Positions 48,716 through 61,120 of a stretch of DNA of 64,000 nt are shown piece after piece (positions within the stretch are counted from its first letter, which is position 1; each line of letters opens with the position of its first letter). The stretch is from NCBI GenBank assembly GCA_903813345.2, contig CAIIXF020000010.1, positions 32,392,425-32,456,424 of the forward strand, given 5' to 3'. The stretch is from Owenia fusiformis (Eukaryota; Annelida; Polychaeta; Sabellida; Oweniidae). The notes beneath the pieces were generated by a model, which was not told where the DNA came from, did not search any database, and saw only the letters and a program-made list of their open reading frames with translations. The translations under genes and the position numbers were made by a program.

Positions 48716-49782
48716 CAGGGTGTCCGGAAAGTAAAGATACAAATACTCTAATTTTAAGAGATTTAGTTTTTTTGTAATGAAATCGCTACAGATTGTAGAG
48801 GAACTAGATTACAATACATCTACCAACTGTTGTAGCATATAGTCTTAATGTGTTGAAGTTACGGTTGTCATGGTTACGGTGGTGAGGGGTATGCGGAGCA
48901 GTTCCAGGATATCGCTAAATTGTGATAAATTGCTAAACTATAACCATTTGAAATAGAGTTTTTTATTGTATTTCTTATCAGTTTTTTGTTTTGTTCAATA
49001 TTGTATTCTTGCTGCCATAGAATTCTCTTTAGTATAACGATATCATTGATACATATCAGAACTATGTAATGTCACAAGTATAATCAAAGAAAAAGAGTAT
49101 ATAAGTGCTTAGAAAAGGGGTCCCTGGATTAATAGGAAAGTCAATAGTGCACCTCCACAGTCAATGATCCAAGATACAAAGCAAAGAAAACAAATCTTAC
49201 AAGTGAATGTCTTGACATTATCCTTTTTGTACAATGGACCAGATTTACCTAATAATGTCCCGTTGGACTTCTACATTAATGAATATGTTAAAGCAATAAA
49301 TGTGAGAAGTTCCACATGAGACTCGGCTGGAAACCAAAGTTATCAGCAATCTTAGAGACTGACAGCAAAGGTTTTGCCAGGTCTTGAATCTCCGGTCAAA
49401 ATGCACCAAGAATGTTAAGATAAAGGTGGAAAATACATAATACTGGATAACAGTAGTAATGTCAAATGATTAAACAATGTTACAATACTAATCCTTTTGC
49501 TGTTGTGGTACATAATTTGATGCATAATACAACAGACGACGGAGCATCAAGATGATATGAACAGGAGAAATGAATTATAAAGCATAATTGTGACGCTGTT
49601 CCACATACCCGCGACCCCTGTTACCATAACAACCATAACTTTTTTTATTTTGAAACAATTTGTCATGACAGTTGCAGGATAAATTGTTATTATGTCATTC
49701 TACAATCTGTAGCAATTTCATCTCACAACAGGTAAATCTAATGAAATTAGAGCATTTGTATCTTTACTTTTCGGACACCCTG
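48716..49782. mobile_element. Tc1/mariner-type element, ~180 bp inverted repeats
   Basis: Ends CAGGGTGTCCGGAAAGTAAA and its complement, with TA on both sides. Arms also share the TGGTTACGG and ACCGTAACCA region and CTACAGATTGTAGA. I found no transposase motif in the centre. Confidence 0.83.
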
Positions 49783-49943
49783 TATATTGCCAACAATCTG
49801 AAATATGCTGGGAACATTTTTACTTATGAAGATATGAAGTTTTAATTATCAATTTTATCCTGAACCCCAGTTTATTTAAGTTAATTAATCTGATCTAGGG
49901 TTACCATGCAGATCATGCATACAAAAGTCCTTTCTATACGTAC

Positions 49944-50024
49944 CTTTACAATTGTAGTATGCTCCATCCCATTGTTGATATTGGTTGCATGTCCTGACGG
50001 TGTCCCCATACCAATACTCATAAC
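49944..50024 (-). CDS. Exon 11: CCP/sushi domain, second half
   Basis: An 81-base exon reading GYEYWYGDTVRTCNQ then WDGAYYNCK, which supplies Cys 3, the Trp and Cys 4 missing from exon 10. The acceptor is TTAATTCCAG and the donor GTACGT. Confidence 0.83.
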
Positions 50025-50169
50025 CTGGAATTAACGATAATATTACGCATAATTATCACTTCTTTAGATAGCTTCAAATTGAGCCATGTATGATGAAAAA
50101 CGGTTCAATAATATTAAATCTATAACAGTTTCTAGTATTTTAACTTTTTCAGAAACAAGACAGACAGTG

Positions 50170-51600
50170 AAAATTATCGCACTCTAATGAGCAAAATGGT
50201 CACCAAATAATTCACCCAGCATGCCCAAAACCCGATCAGATATTGACACTCCTATGCTCTTGCATTTGTAAAAGTTTCAAATTGTTCACGCTAGCGTTTT
50301 TTCTGAAATATTGATGACCAGAATTGATGTGTAGTCTCGAACTTAGAAACCTAGATAACATCTTAGGACCTAATTTTATAACGTTGACCTTCGACCTTGA
50401 GAATTCAAATTTTGTCAGACCTCAGTAGGTATTTAGTAATTAATTAAACTGACGTAAATTTGAATGAAAACATTTTACCTTTCGAAGATCACTGAAGGTC
50501 AGTAAAAGGTCAAATCTCAAAGTTAAAGGTCAGACTTAAACTCCTGAGAAATTTAGCAAGTATATCCAAAGCCTATGTTTGCATCAGTAAAAATTCAAAT
50601 TGAACGGATGAGTGGTTTTCCAGGAATTTTGATGACAATATTTATGGAAAAAATTAAAAATGGCATGCGAATTATGTAATCCAGGATGCCTTGAACCCAA
50701 TCTGCTCTTAGTGCTAGTTTGTTTTGCATTTGTAAATTTCAAGTTGAACAAGTTAGCGGTTTTCCGGAAATGTTGATGACAATAATTGATTTGTAGTCTC
50801 GAACTTTGAAAAACTTAAATAACATAGTTTGTGACCTACTTTGATGACCTTGACCTTCGGCCATGAACATTTGACTTTTTCAGACCTCATAAGGTCTTTT
50901 GTGATTAAGTCAATCTAAAAAATCAATTTAAACTATCAATTAGTTGAGGTTCGAAGGTCAATGAAGGTCATCCAAAAGTCATAGCTCAAATCTAAGGTGA
51001 AATTTGAACTCCTGAGAACATTTAAGATGATTTTAAAAAAACTAGTCAATTTGAAGCAAGTTGAAAAATCCAAAATTTATCAAATAATTAGAAATGGCCG
51101 TTCTATTGTTTAACCATCCTCCTAAGCAGGTGTGCAGAATCCGTACCTAATTCCTCCCTCTGCTATAACCAATTTGGAAGCGCCCTATTTAACTAAATCA
51201 CGTGATCTAATTATGCACAATGAATTATACATGATTTCTGTCGCAGTGCTGCGACAGCCAATCAGATTGCGAGTTCTTAATCGGGGAAATGGTTACTGCT
51301 TATCGCAGTGGGTAAAAAGAAAGAATATATTCTGGAGTTTAAAGCCCTTGTGATCGGAGGATGTGTTTAACCAGCATACCCAAAACCTATTCAGATCTTC
51401 ACACTAGTCTGCTCTTGCATTTAAAAAGAAATTTAAGTTGAATAGCGTCTTTCTGGAATTTTGACGACACGATTTTTTGAAAAAATGGCTGAACCAAATA
51501 ATTTACCCAGCATGTTCTTAACATCATCAGATATCTCAAGTTGTCGAAGTAATTGTTGTTCCTAGATTTTAATGATAATATTCTATTTTTGTAGCACCTA
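50170..51600. repeat. Long-period intronic repeat (~450-500 bp), about 3 copies
   Basis: AAAATGG ... CAGCATGCCCAAAACC, CTCTTGCATTTGTAAA, TTGATGAC and TGTAGTCTCGAACTT recur from about 50195, 50655 and 51370. The opening part resembles the unit at 16850-17715. Confidence 0.75.
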
Positions 51601-52365
51601 GTCGCATGTGCACCCGCCAGAACGACAATCAGCACAAGACGACGGCAATGAAGCACCTTTTCAAAGTGCGATAAAAATGGATATACCCATGAGAAAGAGT
51701 AGGTCTGACATTTGGAAATCCAGTTATATGGCCCTGGGACTAATGATAGGGTTATGTTTAAACATAATGCTTTAGAAATCGGAGAATCACGAAATCAAGG
51801 TATAAAATAACATGTCACAAGTAATAAAACGTTTTTAGGAGTAAAAGCAGGGGGGGGGAGATTTCCCAAAGACGATCTGTAGTATTCGGCACGTTCGATA
51901 ACCAATTTTATGGCTTCATTTACCAATGAAATGGATCTCTCCATGTTCGCTGTTGTTGTATGAGTATTCTCTACAAGTTTGGATCGAGTAACTTCTATAG
52001 TATTACCTTAGTTTTGAAATGATGATGGTGAACTGATGTTAAACTGAAATGAACGCCATTTCCAAGATTTCACATTTTACTTTACGCATGCGGGTCACTG
52101 AGAGAGCACGTGCACATACTCACATCCTGCAGTTTGATTTGACATCATGTACTGGGGAATCCCTGAACCCGATAGAATATGAAAGAATTATGGGAGCTAC
52201 TCACTTCTTCTGGAGCAAAAGGTTACTTGGGGTAAATCAGAATCTAGTTATGATAATGACAACTGCTGTCACAATCTCAATTTAAACGTGAACATACATG
52301 TACTTGTCCTGTCCAATACAAACCAAAGAACCATTGAGTTGTGGTATAATATGATATAACAAGTC

Positions 52366-53813
52366 GCATGTACTAAATGGTAATGGTGTAGATCTAAATA
52401 ATGCTAATGACATATGCGATGTACAAGTGTTGACTATATTGTGTGTAAACTCCACTTACCAGCATGTACTAAATGGTGATGGTGTAGATCTAAATAATGC
52501 TAATGACATATGCGATGTACAAGTGTTGACTATATTGTGTGTAAACTCCACTTACCAGCATGTACTAAATGGTAATGGTGTAGATCTAAATCTAGTAATG
52601 ATAATGACATATGCTGTGTACAAGTGGTGACCATATTGTGTGTAAACTCCACTTACCAGCATGTACTCAATGGTAATGGTGTAGATCTAAATAATGCTAA
52701 TGACATATGCGATGTACAAGTGTTGACCATATTGTGTGTAAACTCCACTTACCAGCATGTACTCAATGGTAATGGTGTAGATCTAAATCTAGTAATGATA
52801 ATGACATATGCGATGTACAAGTGTTGACCATATTGTGTGTAAACTCCACTTACCAGCATGTACTCAATGGTAATGGTGTAGATCTAAATCTAGTAATGAT
52901 AATGACATATGCTGTGTACAAGTGGTGACCATATTGTGTGTAAACTCCACTTACCAGCATGTACTCAATGGTAATGGTGTAGATCTAAATCTAGTAATGA
53001 TAATAACCATATAATGATAATGATATATGCTGTATACAAGTGGTGACCATATTGTGTGTAAACTCCACTTACCAGCATGTACTCAATGGTAATGGTGTAG
53101 ATCTAAATCTAGTAATGATAATAACCATATAATGATAATGATATATGCTGTATACAAGTGGTGACCATATTGTGTGTAAATTCCACTTACCAGCATGTAC
53201 TCAATGGTAATGGTGTAGATCTAAATCTAGTAATGATAATAACCATATAATGATAATGACATATGCTGTGTACAAGTGGTGACCATATTGTGTGTAATCT
53301 CCACTTACCAGCATGTACTCAATGGTAATGGTGTAGATCTAAATCTAGTAATGCTAATGACATATGCGATGTACAAGTGTTGACCATATTGTGTGTAAAC
53401 TCCACTTACCAGCGTGTACTCAATGGTAATGGTGTAGATCTAAATCTAGTAATGATAATGACATATGCGATGTACAAGTGTTGACCATATTGTGTGTAAA
53501 CTCCACTTACCAGCATGTACTCAATGGTAATGGTGTAGATCTAAATCTAGTAATAATAATGACATATGCGATGTACAAGTGTTGACCATATTGTGTGTAA
53601 ACTCCGCTTACCAGCATGTACTCAATGGTAATGGTGTAGATCTAAATCTAGTAATGATAATGACATATGCTGTGTACAAGTGGTGACCATATTGTGTGTA
53701 AACTCCACTTACCAGCATGTACTCAATGGTAATGGTGTAGATCTAAATCTAGTAATGATAATGACATATGCTGTGTACAAGTGGTGACCATATTGTGTGT
53801 AATCTCCACTTAC
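52366..53813 (-). repeat. Minisatellite (~95-118 bp, ~13 copies) carrying the exon 10 splice donor
   Basis: Each unit contains, on the minus strand, GTACATGCTG|GTAAGTGGAG and TTTACACACAATATGG. The first donor in transcript order is the real exon 10 donor (CAAGCCTG|GTAAGTGGAG). Donor-like sites start at about 52454, 52548, 52650, 52747, 52849, 52948, 53067, 53185, 53302, 53404, 53504, 53605 and 53707. Confidence 0.92.
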
Positions 53814-53915
53814 CAGGCTTGCAGTTGAGAAAGACACTACTGGAGTATGTAAAGTTGGTTCCTGTATACTCAGTATACTGCTGAACAAATTTATTGGGTT
53901 GTCCACAAACTTTTA
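53814..53915 (-). CDS. Exon 10: CCP/sushi domain, first half
   Basis: Reads KVCGQPNKFVQQYTEYTG and ends FLNCKP. The donor CCTG|GTAAGTGG splits the CCP after its second Cys in phase 1. This donor is the last copy of a ~100 bp minisatellite that repeats the same GTAAGTGGAG signal across the following intron. Confidence 0.85.
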
Positions 53916-54884
53916 CTGTAAACAAATATCAAATAATTATTGTAGCTAATGTTTTAATGAAACTAGTAATAATATGACAAATAAAATATATTATTTGTGA
54001 ACTTTATAAATATGCAATGTAAAATGTTATGGCTAATTATCAATTGTATGTATATATTCATTGCCCTTTATGTAAAGGAGATACATCCCGATTTTAGGCT
54101 AGACTGGCGAAACAAATTAAAGGCCTTAAGTGTAATTATCTCATACTTTTTAGAATGGTGCAAAAAATCATACTGATTCATTTTATTCAAAAAATAATTT
54201 TGACAACATTGCCTTAAGAAAAAAGACCTTTTTCGTCCTTCTTTATTAACATGGTGTTGGATCACAATTATATGTATCGGCTATTGCAGTCAAGCTTTAT
54301 AACGAAACATCTGAGTGAAAAAACAATTTACGAGATGCTTGCGAAAAATAGTGCACACATTTTGCGATCCCACCCTGTGTTTACAATTAACATGTACAGG
54401 GTAAGCCAAAATGGTAGCCCAAACAAACGTTAATAACTAAGTCATACAGCATTGGTTTGAAGTCTCACTTTGCACAATTGAACCTTGTTCACAGTTCTTC
54501 TCCAATGACTTTAAATTCATGCTTTATGACAGAGGTATTAACATTTATCCAATTTTATCGAATAAACAGAGGGTATGTCAAGTCAATGAATACAACAAGT
54601 ACTTATGTGTTTGTATTTTTATAAACTTAGGTAAATGGAAACTATTGAAGTCATTCTGCTACATAACATCGAAGCTCGGACACTCTTTTCTATCTTCAAA
54701 CTTGATCTATTCGTTAAACGACCTTAAAGTGTCCAGTGACTATGTAAGTCACTGAGTTTACACTAGTGAATAAAACGAGTTGATTTTATATGGGTAAATT
54801 ATATCAATTCAGAATTGTTTCGTACAATACATCTACGGAGTATTAAAAGTTATGTTTGTAATTCCAATGTTGATGCTAACGTAT

Positions 54885-55090
54885 GTAACGACTCTTGGGT
54901 ACGTCCGTCAGGGAGCTGTAATGTACCGAGCTAGCTACTACACTCGAAAGGGAGTGTGCTTAATTCAATCGAACCCAAGACCTTCCGCTCTCGAGTCAGA
55001 CGCACTACCCATGAGCCATAAAGGCTAGCCACTACAGCTGAGACTGTAGTAGCGACTTGCTATTAAAGGTCATTACACGTACATACGTCA
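54885..55090 (-). mobile_element. tRNA-derived SINE
   Basis: On the minus strand, TATGGCTCATGGGTAGTGCG is an A box and GGTTCGATTGA a B box at tRNA spacing, with the head starting GCCTTTATGG. The body continues ~90 bp to GGACGTACCC. Intron between exons 9 and 10. Confidence 0.75.
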
Positions 55091-55127
55091 TTGGACACTT
55101 ATAGTTTTTATTATATCATTCAAATAC

Positions 55128-55295
55128 CATTGCATGTAAACGGAACTTGTTGGGGCCATTCATTTCCTGAGCAATCGAGCTGATTTGATCCCTCTATTTG
55201 AAACCCTTGGTGACAACTATAGTATGCCCTCTCATATTGGTTGCTATAGCTCATTGACGCAGATGGTGCCTCGGGGGCCTCTCCACAGGGCATAG
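55128..55295 (-). CDS. Exon 9: CCP/sushi domain
   Basis: MPCGEAPEAPSASM then YYSCHQGFQIEGSNQLDC and EWPQQVPFTC show four Cys and the conserved Trp of a CCP module. The acceptor is ATAATTCCAG and the donor GTATTT. A phase 1-1 exon. Confidence 0.88.
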
Positions 55296-55698
55296 CTGGA
55301 ATTATATATACTCACGACATAAGTTTGGCAACTTGAGGCAATCGCCGTTTTTTATGTATAAGCTTGACTTGATAAAGTTTTAAAGAGAGATAGTGATTAA
55401 TAGATAAAAGTGGGTCGTCCATTGATCTGAACAGTGTATTCACAAAAAAATCTTTTGATCTTCCTTGAAATGTTAGTCACTATCTGTTTTATCACACATT
55501 TATATAGTGTATTCCGCAAAGAGAAAAAAATAAAAATAATCTTTAAAACATATCACATTATAATATTTAAGCTCCTAGCTTATTCGAATGCGTTTAAAAT
55601 GCGTTTTGTTAACTATTATTATTGTAGAACAGATTTAACCAAATATATTCGAAAATATATTCGAAATAAATGCTATGTCATCGCAAGCACGTGCTTAC

Positions 55699-55806
55699 AT
55701 GTTTCGCATCTCGTCCCAGTAAATCCTTCCATACAAACGCAGTACTTTGATATGTGGTCAACGGAATCTTTACACGTTCCTCCATTGTTGCAATAATCTA
55801 TACAGT
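55699..55806 (-). CDS. Exon 8: EGF-like domain
   Basis: CIDYCNNGGTCKDSV then YCVCMEGFTGTRCET gives six Cys in EGF spacing with the GxxxxC-C ending. It lacks the DxxE calcium motif. One phase 1-1 exon makes one domain. Confidence 0.9.
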
Positions 55807-56249
55807 CTGAAAATACGATAGAAAATTATTAAATGTAAGTCTAGAATTGTGTGAAATTTCCAATTGTGTGACGTCTCGATGTTCACTTCATTCAATATCC
55901 GGATGTAAATGACAGTTTCAAATTATAAATCAGATGACGACACATTTTTAGATTTACATTTTGAAGGTGTTCATTATCAGTAAATTCAATTCAGTTCACT
56001 TAAACATTCTTTTTCACATTTATTGGTACAAAAATGAGGTTTAAAGTTAAATAATCACAACAGGTAAAAACGTTTTAAACGCTGGATAAATTTTCAATTT
56101 CAATGTATTATGATAGTGTGATAAAAAATGGTTATTCAAAAGTCAAGTAAAGTCAACATCATTAATTTGATGTTCTAGATATTTTTAACAAGGCAGCAAC
56201 ACGCAAGTATACTCCTACGTGGTGCAGACATAACTTAAATCAAATTTAC

Positions 56250-56429
56250 CACATGGATAGTCAAATAAATCGGCGTCGTCTACTGCAATGTCACTCTCTT
56301 CCCCTTGTCCACGTGTGGCTTGTATGATAATCTGTACAGGCTTAAACATGTCCAGTGTTACCTTAAGTGGAGACCAACCAGAAAAGCTGTTGCTTCGATA
56401 CTGCTCACCATGCTCCGTTGGATTGGGAT
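56250..56429 (-). CDS. Exon 7: MAM domain 2, C-terminal part
   Basis: Reads WSPLKVTLDMFKPVQIIIQA, then SDIAVDDADLFDYPC, closing the MAM fold with DIAVDD and Cys. The acceptor is TATAACACAG and the donor GTAAAT, both phase 1. Confidence 0.88.
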
Positions 56430-56525
56430 CTGTGTTATATATAATCTCAAAATATACATGGCAATTTTTTAGAAAACTATGATTAATGGGCTAACATTTG
56501 TAATTCTGATCCTAAATTACCCCCA

Positions 56526-57852
56526 ATAGTCCATGATATGACTTCCGAATATGAAGGATCCGTAGCACATTATAGCGCAGCAACATTTGAAGCTATATTT
56601 ATGAAGGTGCATGTCTTGATTCTTATAAAATACCATTTCCTGAAAAAACTTTCGGGTCAAAAATGTTTTTCATCACAAGGGGTTAAAAAACTTTAATATT
56701 TTGATTCGAACTTTTAAACATTTTATAAGACACAGACCGTTATTCTAAGCATATGGACAAAAATATATTATCATAATGTAAAAATTTACTATAATTTTAC
56801 CTAAATGTCGGTGTTTAATTAGTGTAATTACACAAGATTTTGTTTGATTTTTCCAATATGAGCCAAGCAGATTCAGCAAAATTGTAATTTATGATTGCGA
56901 ACATATTAGTTTTCTTACTATCATAAAACATTTTTTACCAGAATTTATCCATATTATCGCAAGGGGTCAAACGAACAAATTATTGTTCATGTTTTATAAA
57001 ACATAATACAACAAAAATAGCTAAGATTTATACTAATTAAATGTTACAGAGGTATTGGAATGTTAATATATACCAAGGGCATGTTTAATAATCAAATTTA
57101 GTCATATGCAATCGAACGCCTTACAATTCTTCCTCGACGTTACTGATCGCTCTATCATCAAGTTTTCTGATGGTAGTTTCTTCTTTGACCTTACCGCTGG
57201 ATATAATCAAATTTTAGGAAGATAATGATAACGATTTTTCTCAATTATTCATGAATTCGACCAACTCTTGATGGTTGTTTTATAAGCTAACAACGAGAAA
57301 TAGAATTTTAGCTGAAGTCGCATTAGTCAAGGAAGAGCAATAGACCCTCCTTTATTGATAATGTTTACAGCAGAATAAAAGTCCATATCTTAAATCGTAC
57401 TGAGATCCATTTTGTGAAAAACTAGCACAATTTAAACGTTTGTCATTCTCATATAAAAGTAATTCATTTGTAGCATTTATCTCATTAATAGCTGAGATAA
57501 AATACAAAACGTCGATACACTGATTACATAATATTTTGGTATTGATAAGAAAAATAACCTCAAACGTATAGCTTAGAAACCTAATTCATATATTTAGAAT
57601 CGTTTTGTTTTATTTTCCGCTGCATTGTGTACTCCAAATTGTGAAAATCGGGATTTAAGTTTTTTGTAATTTGTTGACCTCTGCTAATGACAGGCATAAT
57701 TTAGCCTAAAAGCCGGAAGAATATTTCACAGTTATAATAAAACATATTACATAATATATGTAGGTATGTTAATGTTAGGTCAAATATCGCTGCGCTATAG
57801 TGTGCTACCAGCTTCTTTATTAGACGTCGTAGAGATTTCATACCATGGACTA
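56526..57852 (-). mobile_element. Non-autonomous DNA transposon, copy B (~1.33 kb)
   Basis: Same family as copy A, opposite orientation. Ends TAGTCCATGATATGACTTCC and complement; CAA on both sides as 3-bp duplication. It keeps ~430 bp near 56690-57110 that copy A lacks. Confidence 0.82.
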
Positions 57853-57940
57853 CAACACATTTGAAAGCTGTTATCATTGATGTCTTGAGGTTGAAAAATG
57901 CATGTAATAGGTAGCATACAGTCAGTGGATTTGGACTTAG

Positions 57941-58244
57941 TATTGAACCTTGAAAAATAGCGTTCGTGTGGATTGTTTATTGGCTACACTTAACAATTGA
58001 AGAAGGTGCTATTAGTTGTTTTTTCAAATTGAAACTTGGCATACTGGTTTCCATCAAATCTTGGAAAGCTTTAATCAAAAATTTCAAAAGAGATTGAACC
58101 TTGAAAAATAGCGTTCGTGTGGATTGTTTATTGGCTACACTTAACAATTGAAGAAGGTGCTATTAGTTGTTTTTTCAAATTGAAACTTGGCATACTGGTT
58201 TCCATCAAATCTTGGAAAGCTTTAATCAAAAATTTCAAAAGAGG
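57941..58244 (+). repeat. Perfect 152 bp tandem duplication
   Basis: Two copies starting ATTGAACCTTGAAAAATAGC, at 57941 and 58093, with no difference that I can see. Intron between exons 6 and 7. Confidence 0.92.
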
Positions 58245-58554
58245 AAAAGAGAAAAAAGACCGGCACTAAATGATACAAACCAATGATTTCCTCAAATTAT
58301 GACCTACACATAGAGACAGAATGTCTAAAACACCTCTCTATAATATAGGCTTTGCTTGAAATCTCGTTTAAATGAGAGTTTACGAGATCTGCATATTTTA
58401 ACAAAAAAAACGGGAGTATAGTACGTAGGAATGTCGAACCATTACCACCATTACAAAAGCGATGTGTAAAATATATACTTTACGCCTCATATTCAAAATG
58501 GACGGTAAATAAATTGCATTGTTCCGACAAAAGAGTAGTAAAATTTAAACTTAC

Positions 58555-58670
58555 CATCTGGGTAATAGGTTTTGAGAGCCAAACTGCCAATATCGTCACC
58601 ATTCGCCGAGTAATATACTCTGAAGCACATCCGGGACTCGGAATGAGGCTGCTGCACGTATGACACAAGT
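58555..58670 (-). CDS. Exon 6: MAM domain 2, middle
   Basis: Reads RLVSYVQQPHSESRMCFRVY then GDDIGSLALKTYYPD, the Cys-F-Y-G-IG-L segment of MAM. The acceptor is TTGATTTTAG (phase 2) and the donor GTAAGT (phase 1). Confidence 0.88.
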
Positions 58671-58853
58671 CTAAAATCAATAATTACATGTATTATACAC
58701 AAATTAACAATATTTTTTAAAAACTAATTTTGAATTCATAAAAAAAGTTACATATTTGGATAGAACATTTGATATAAGTACAATATACACTAGACCTTTA
58801 AGATTTTAATCAATTTTGGCTTGACATTTGCCTTTTGAAAAGCATAACTTTAC

Positions 58854-58920
58854 CTTGCAACATCGCCTTCACTTGCGGGTGGAGATGCTTCCATATATAA
58901 ATACTGTCCAACATTAGTTT
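58854..58920 (-). CDS. Exon 5: MAM domain 2, small exon
   Basis: A 67-base exon reading TNVGQYLYMEASPP then EGDVA, matching the MAM G-Y-LY-EAS strand. Entered in phase 1 after TTATTTCAG and left in phase 2 at GTAAAG. It is too short for ordinary ORF searches and is supported by the frame on both sides. Confidence 0.85.
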
Positions 58921-59618
58921 CTGAAATAAACAGTTTGAGTTGAATTATAACTATTACCCGTATAGGTTAAATTGTACAGTCCCTTATTCACTCTAAAATG
59001 ACAAGGAATGACTAGATATAGTAATAATATTGGACGAAACTTGTACTGATTGTATATAGAAAACGAGGTTCTACAAAGTAAGCAGACAGATAAAGCCGAA
59101 ATGTTTTGATTCTGTTAGAGTGTTTGAGTAATTACACTGCCAATTTAAAATGCCCTTTTATGGAGAATTTTGATGGATTAATCAAAAATGTATTGGACAG
59201 AGTTTAATAGCATAAGAAAGGATAAAACATTAACAGAGAATGGTAAAGAGAAGTATTTAAGCAACTTAAGCCATTCAAAAAGATTGAAAGCAATCGTGCT
59301 GCACTGCTCAACCATACCGTGGCTCAAATATATCGAGAACAGGGAATAAACTAACACACGTAAAAAAGAGACTGGAAGGGACAGGAAACCGTTTCGATCC
59401 AAAATTTTGGAAATTCTCTCAAGAATGAAGAATGTCTGAAGAATTTCATTAAAAATAGTAATTTGATTGCACTCGTCCAAACGACTGCATCGTTGAACCT
59501 GTCCTGGTTACTATTTCATTATTATAATGGGGAAATATTGATCATCATCTGAGTTTACAAAGAATTAATAAGACGAATTAGGCTTGCTTAGAAGAAAAAT
59601 CGTAACCGATTAACGTAC
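58921..59618. other. Intron 4, no clear element
   Basis: A 100-codon minus ORF at 59178-59480 is Leu/Phe-rich and shows no recognised motif. I treat it as chance. Confidence 0.5.
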
Positions 59619-59762
59619 GAAGTGTATGGTCCGTATATGGCCCAGTATCATGTGTAGGCGTTTCACCATGATGTATGCGCCAGTCAAGGTCATCATCCGG
59701 GTCGTGTTTAAACATGCATAGACTGCCATCTTCAAATGTGCATGGCCAGCTCACGGTAGCAA
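59619..59762 (-). CDS. Exon 4: MAM domain 2, N-terminal part
   Basis: Reads WPCTFEDGSLCMFKHD, then DLDWRIHHGETPTHDTGP and TDHTL, a clear MAM start. The acceptor is ATGTATTTTAG and the donor GTACGT, both phase 1. Confidence 0.9.
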
Positions 59763-60904
59763 CTAAAATACATTGTTTGAACTGTTTAAGGGCCAGTTTA
59801 ATGTCCCAACAAATATACACTGTGCAAACATATACATCACTGGCACGAACAGAAACGGAATAGGGAGGTTGGGTTCCCGGTTGGGTTACAGGTTTTTATA
59901 AAGAGAACCTGTGCGAGAGCGTGTAATATTTCGAACCCTTGGAATAACTGCCCCGCTCTCAATAACGCAAATGCGGGTAGGTAGGTAGTTACCAGTTTCA
60001 CCACCAGGTGGCTCGCTCGGGCCAGATAGCATGGCGGGTATAGTAGAAAGTTCCCTTTAACTTAAATTGCATCTGTTTTAGTGGTTCAATTTTCATATAG
60101 CCCTTATGTATCGAATAGTTATGCAAATTAAAGTATGTCCAGTAAAGGAAAACGTTATATGTCCAATACAAGAAAAGATATTTTACTTTTTGTGACTTTG
60201 TAATATGGGGGGAATCAACCCGAACTAGAAGTCACATTTTCAAAAAAGATTAGATTTTCAAAGTTGATAAACAATTTTCGAAACCATATTTTTGATGTAT
60301 TTTTACATGTAGATTTCAAATATGACATCACTTTGACTGAATTTTGAATATTAAATGACGTAAATCAAGATCATTTCTACTCGCATGTAGTCTATTAATT
60401 TGTCTAGGGACACAATTACACGTATTATCCGTATACTCAATTAGCCAAGTAAACAACACAAATGATAGAACTAATTCACTGAGTGCCATAGTTCTACATG
60501 GGCCACTAATGCCAATGGCCTTGGCCCATTGTCGGACATTGTGAAATGATAGTATTGATAAATAAAACATAACCTTTAAAAAAGTACCATAGTTCTACAC
60601 GTTCGCGTACAAGTTATTTTAAAAAATTCCCTAATGCTTCTGACGTTTAACACTATGCGCAAATGGAATTCTGTGCTAATGACACATTCTGAAGGTTCCA
60701 TCCACGTCAATAGGGATAAGACCCGCGTGTACCTGTACTACCTTTGAGCTACAAGACTATACCATTCCTAATGTTCAGAGGACTCAACCACATACTTTAC
60801 TGTACGTAGACATGCTTATGAGCAAAGACCTTCCAGTTGGAGTATTTGATTATGACAAACATGTTGATAAGCTATTTGAAGAAAGTAAACATATAGAATG
60901 ATAC

Positions 60905-61120
60905 CTGGGTCGGAATTGCAGCCATATATTCTAATATCATCTACTACAATATCTCCTTCTTCATTATGTTTGCCTCCTCTACCCTCAAACATTATTCTGA
61001 ATGAATTACGGGCTCCAAGCATAAGTGTTTTGAACTGCCATTCTTCGTTAGTGTCTTTTGAGTCGCCCCAGACCATGTCCTCATTACCAGAACTATCAAC
61101 GACATACACATTCAATACAC
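60905..61120 (-). CDS. Exon 3: MAM domain 1, C-terminal part
   Basis: Contains LNVYVVDSSGNED and ends with GDIVVDDIRIYGCNSD, the conserved MAM ending (I-DD-I then Cys). The acceptor is CTTTTTCAG and the donor GTATCA, both phase 1. It completes MAM1 and leads straight into the second MAM in exon 4. Confidence 0.88.

Noticed and set aside
52427-52827. Plus-strand ORFs with repeated VNSTYQHVLNG
   Set aside because: Opposite-strand reading of the donor-bearing minisatellite.
54397-54430. TACAGGGTAAGCCAAAATGG as another mariner end
   Set aside because: I could not find the matching inverted end nearby, so it may be a solo end or chance.
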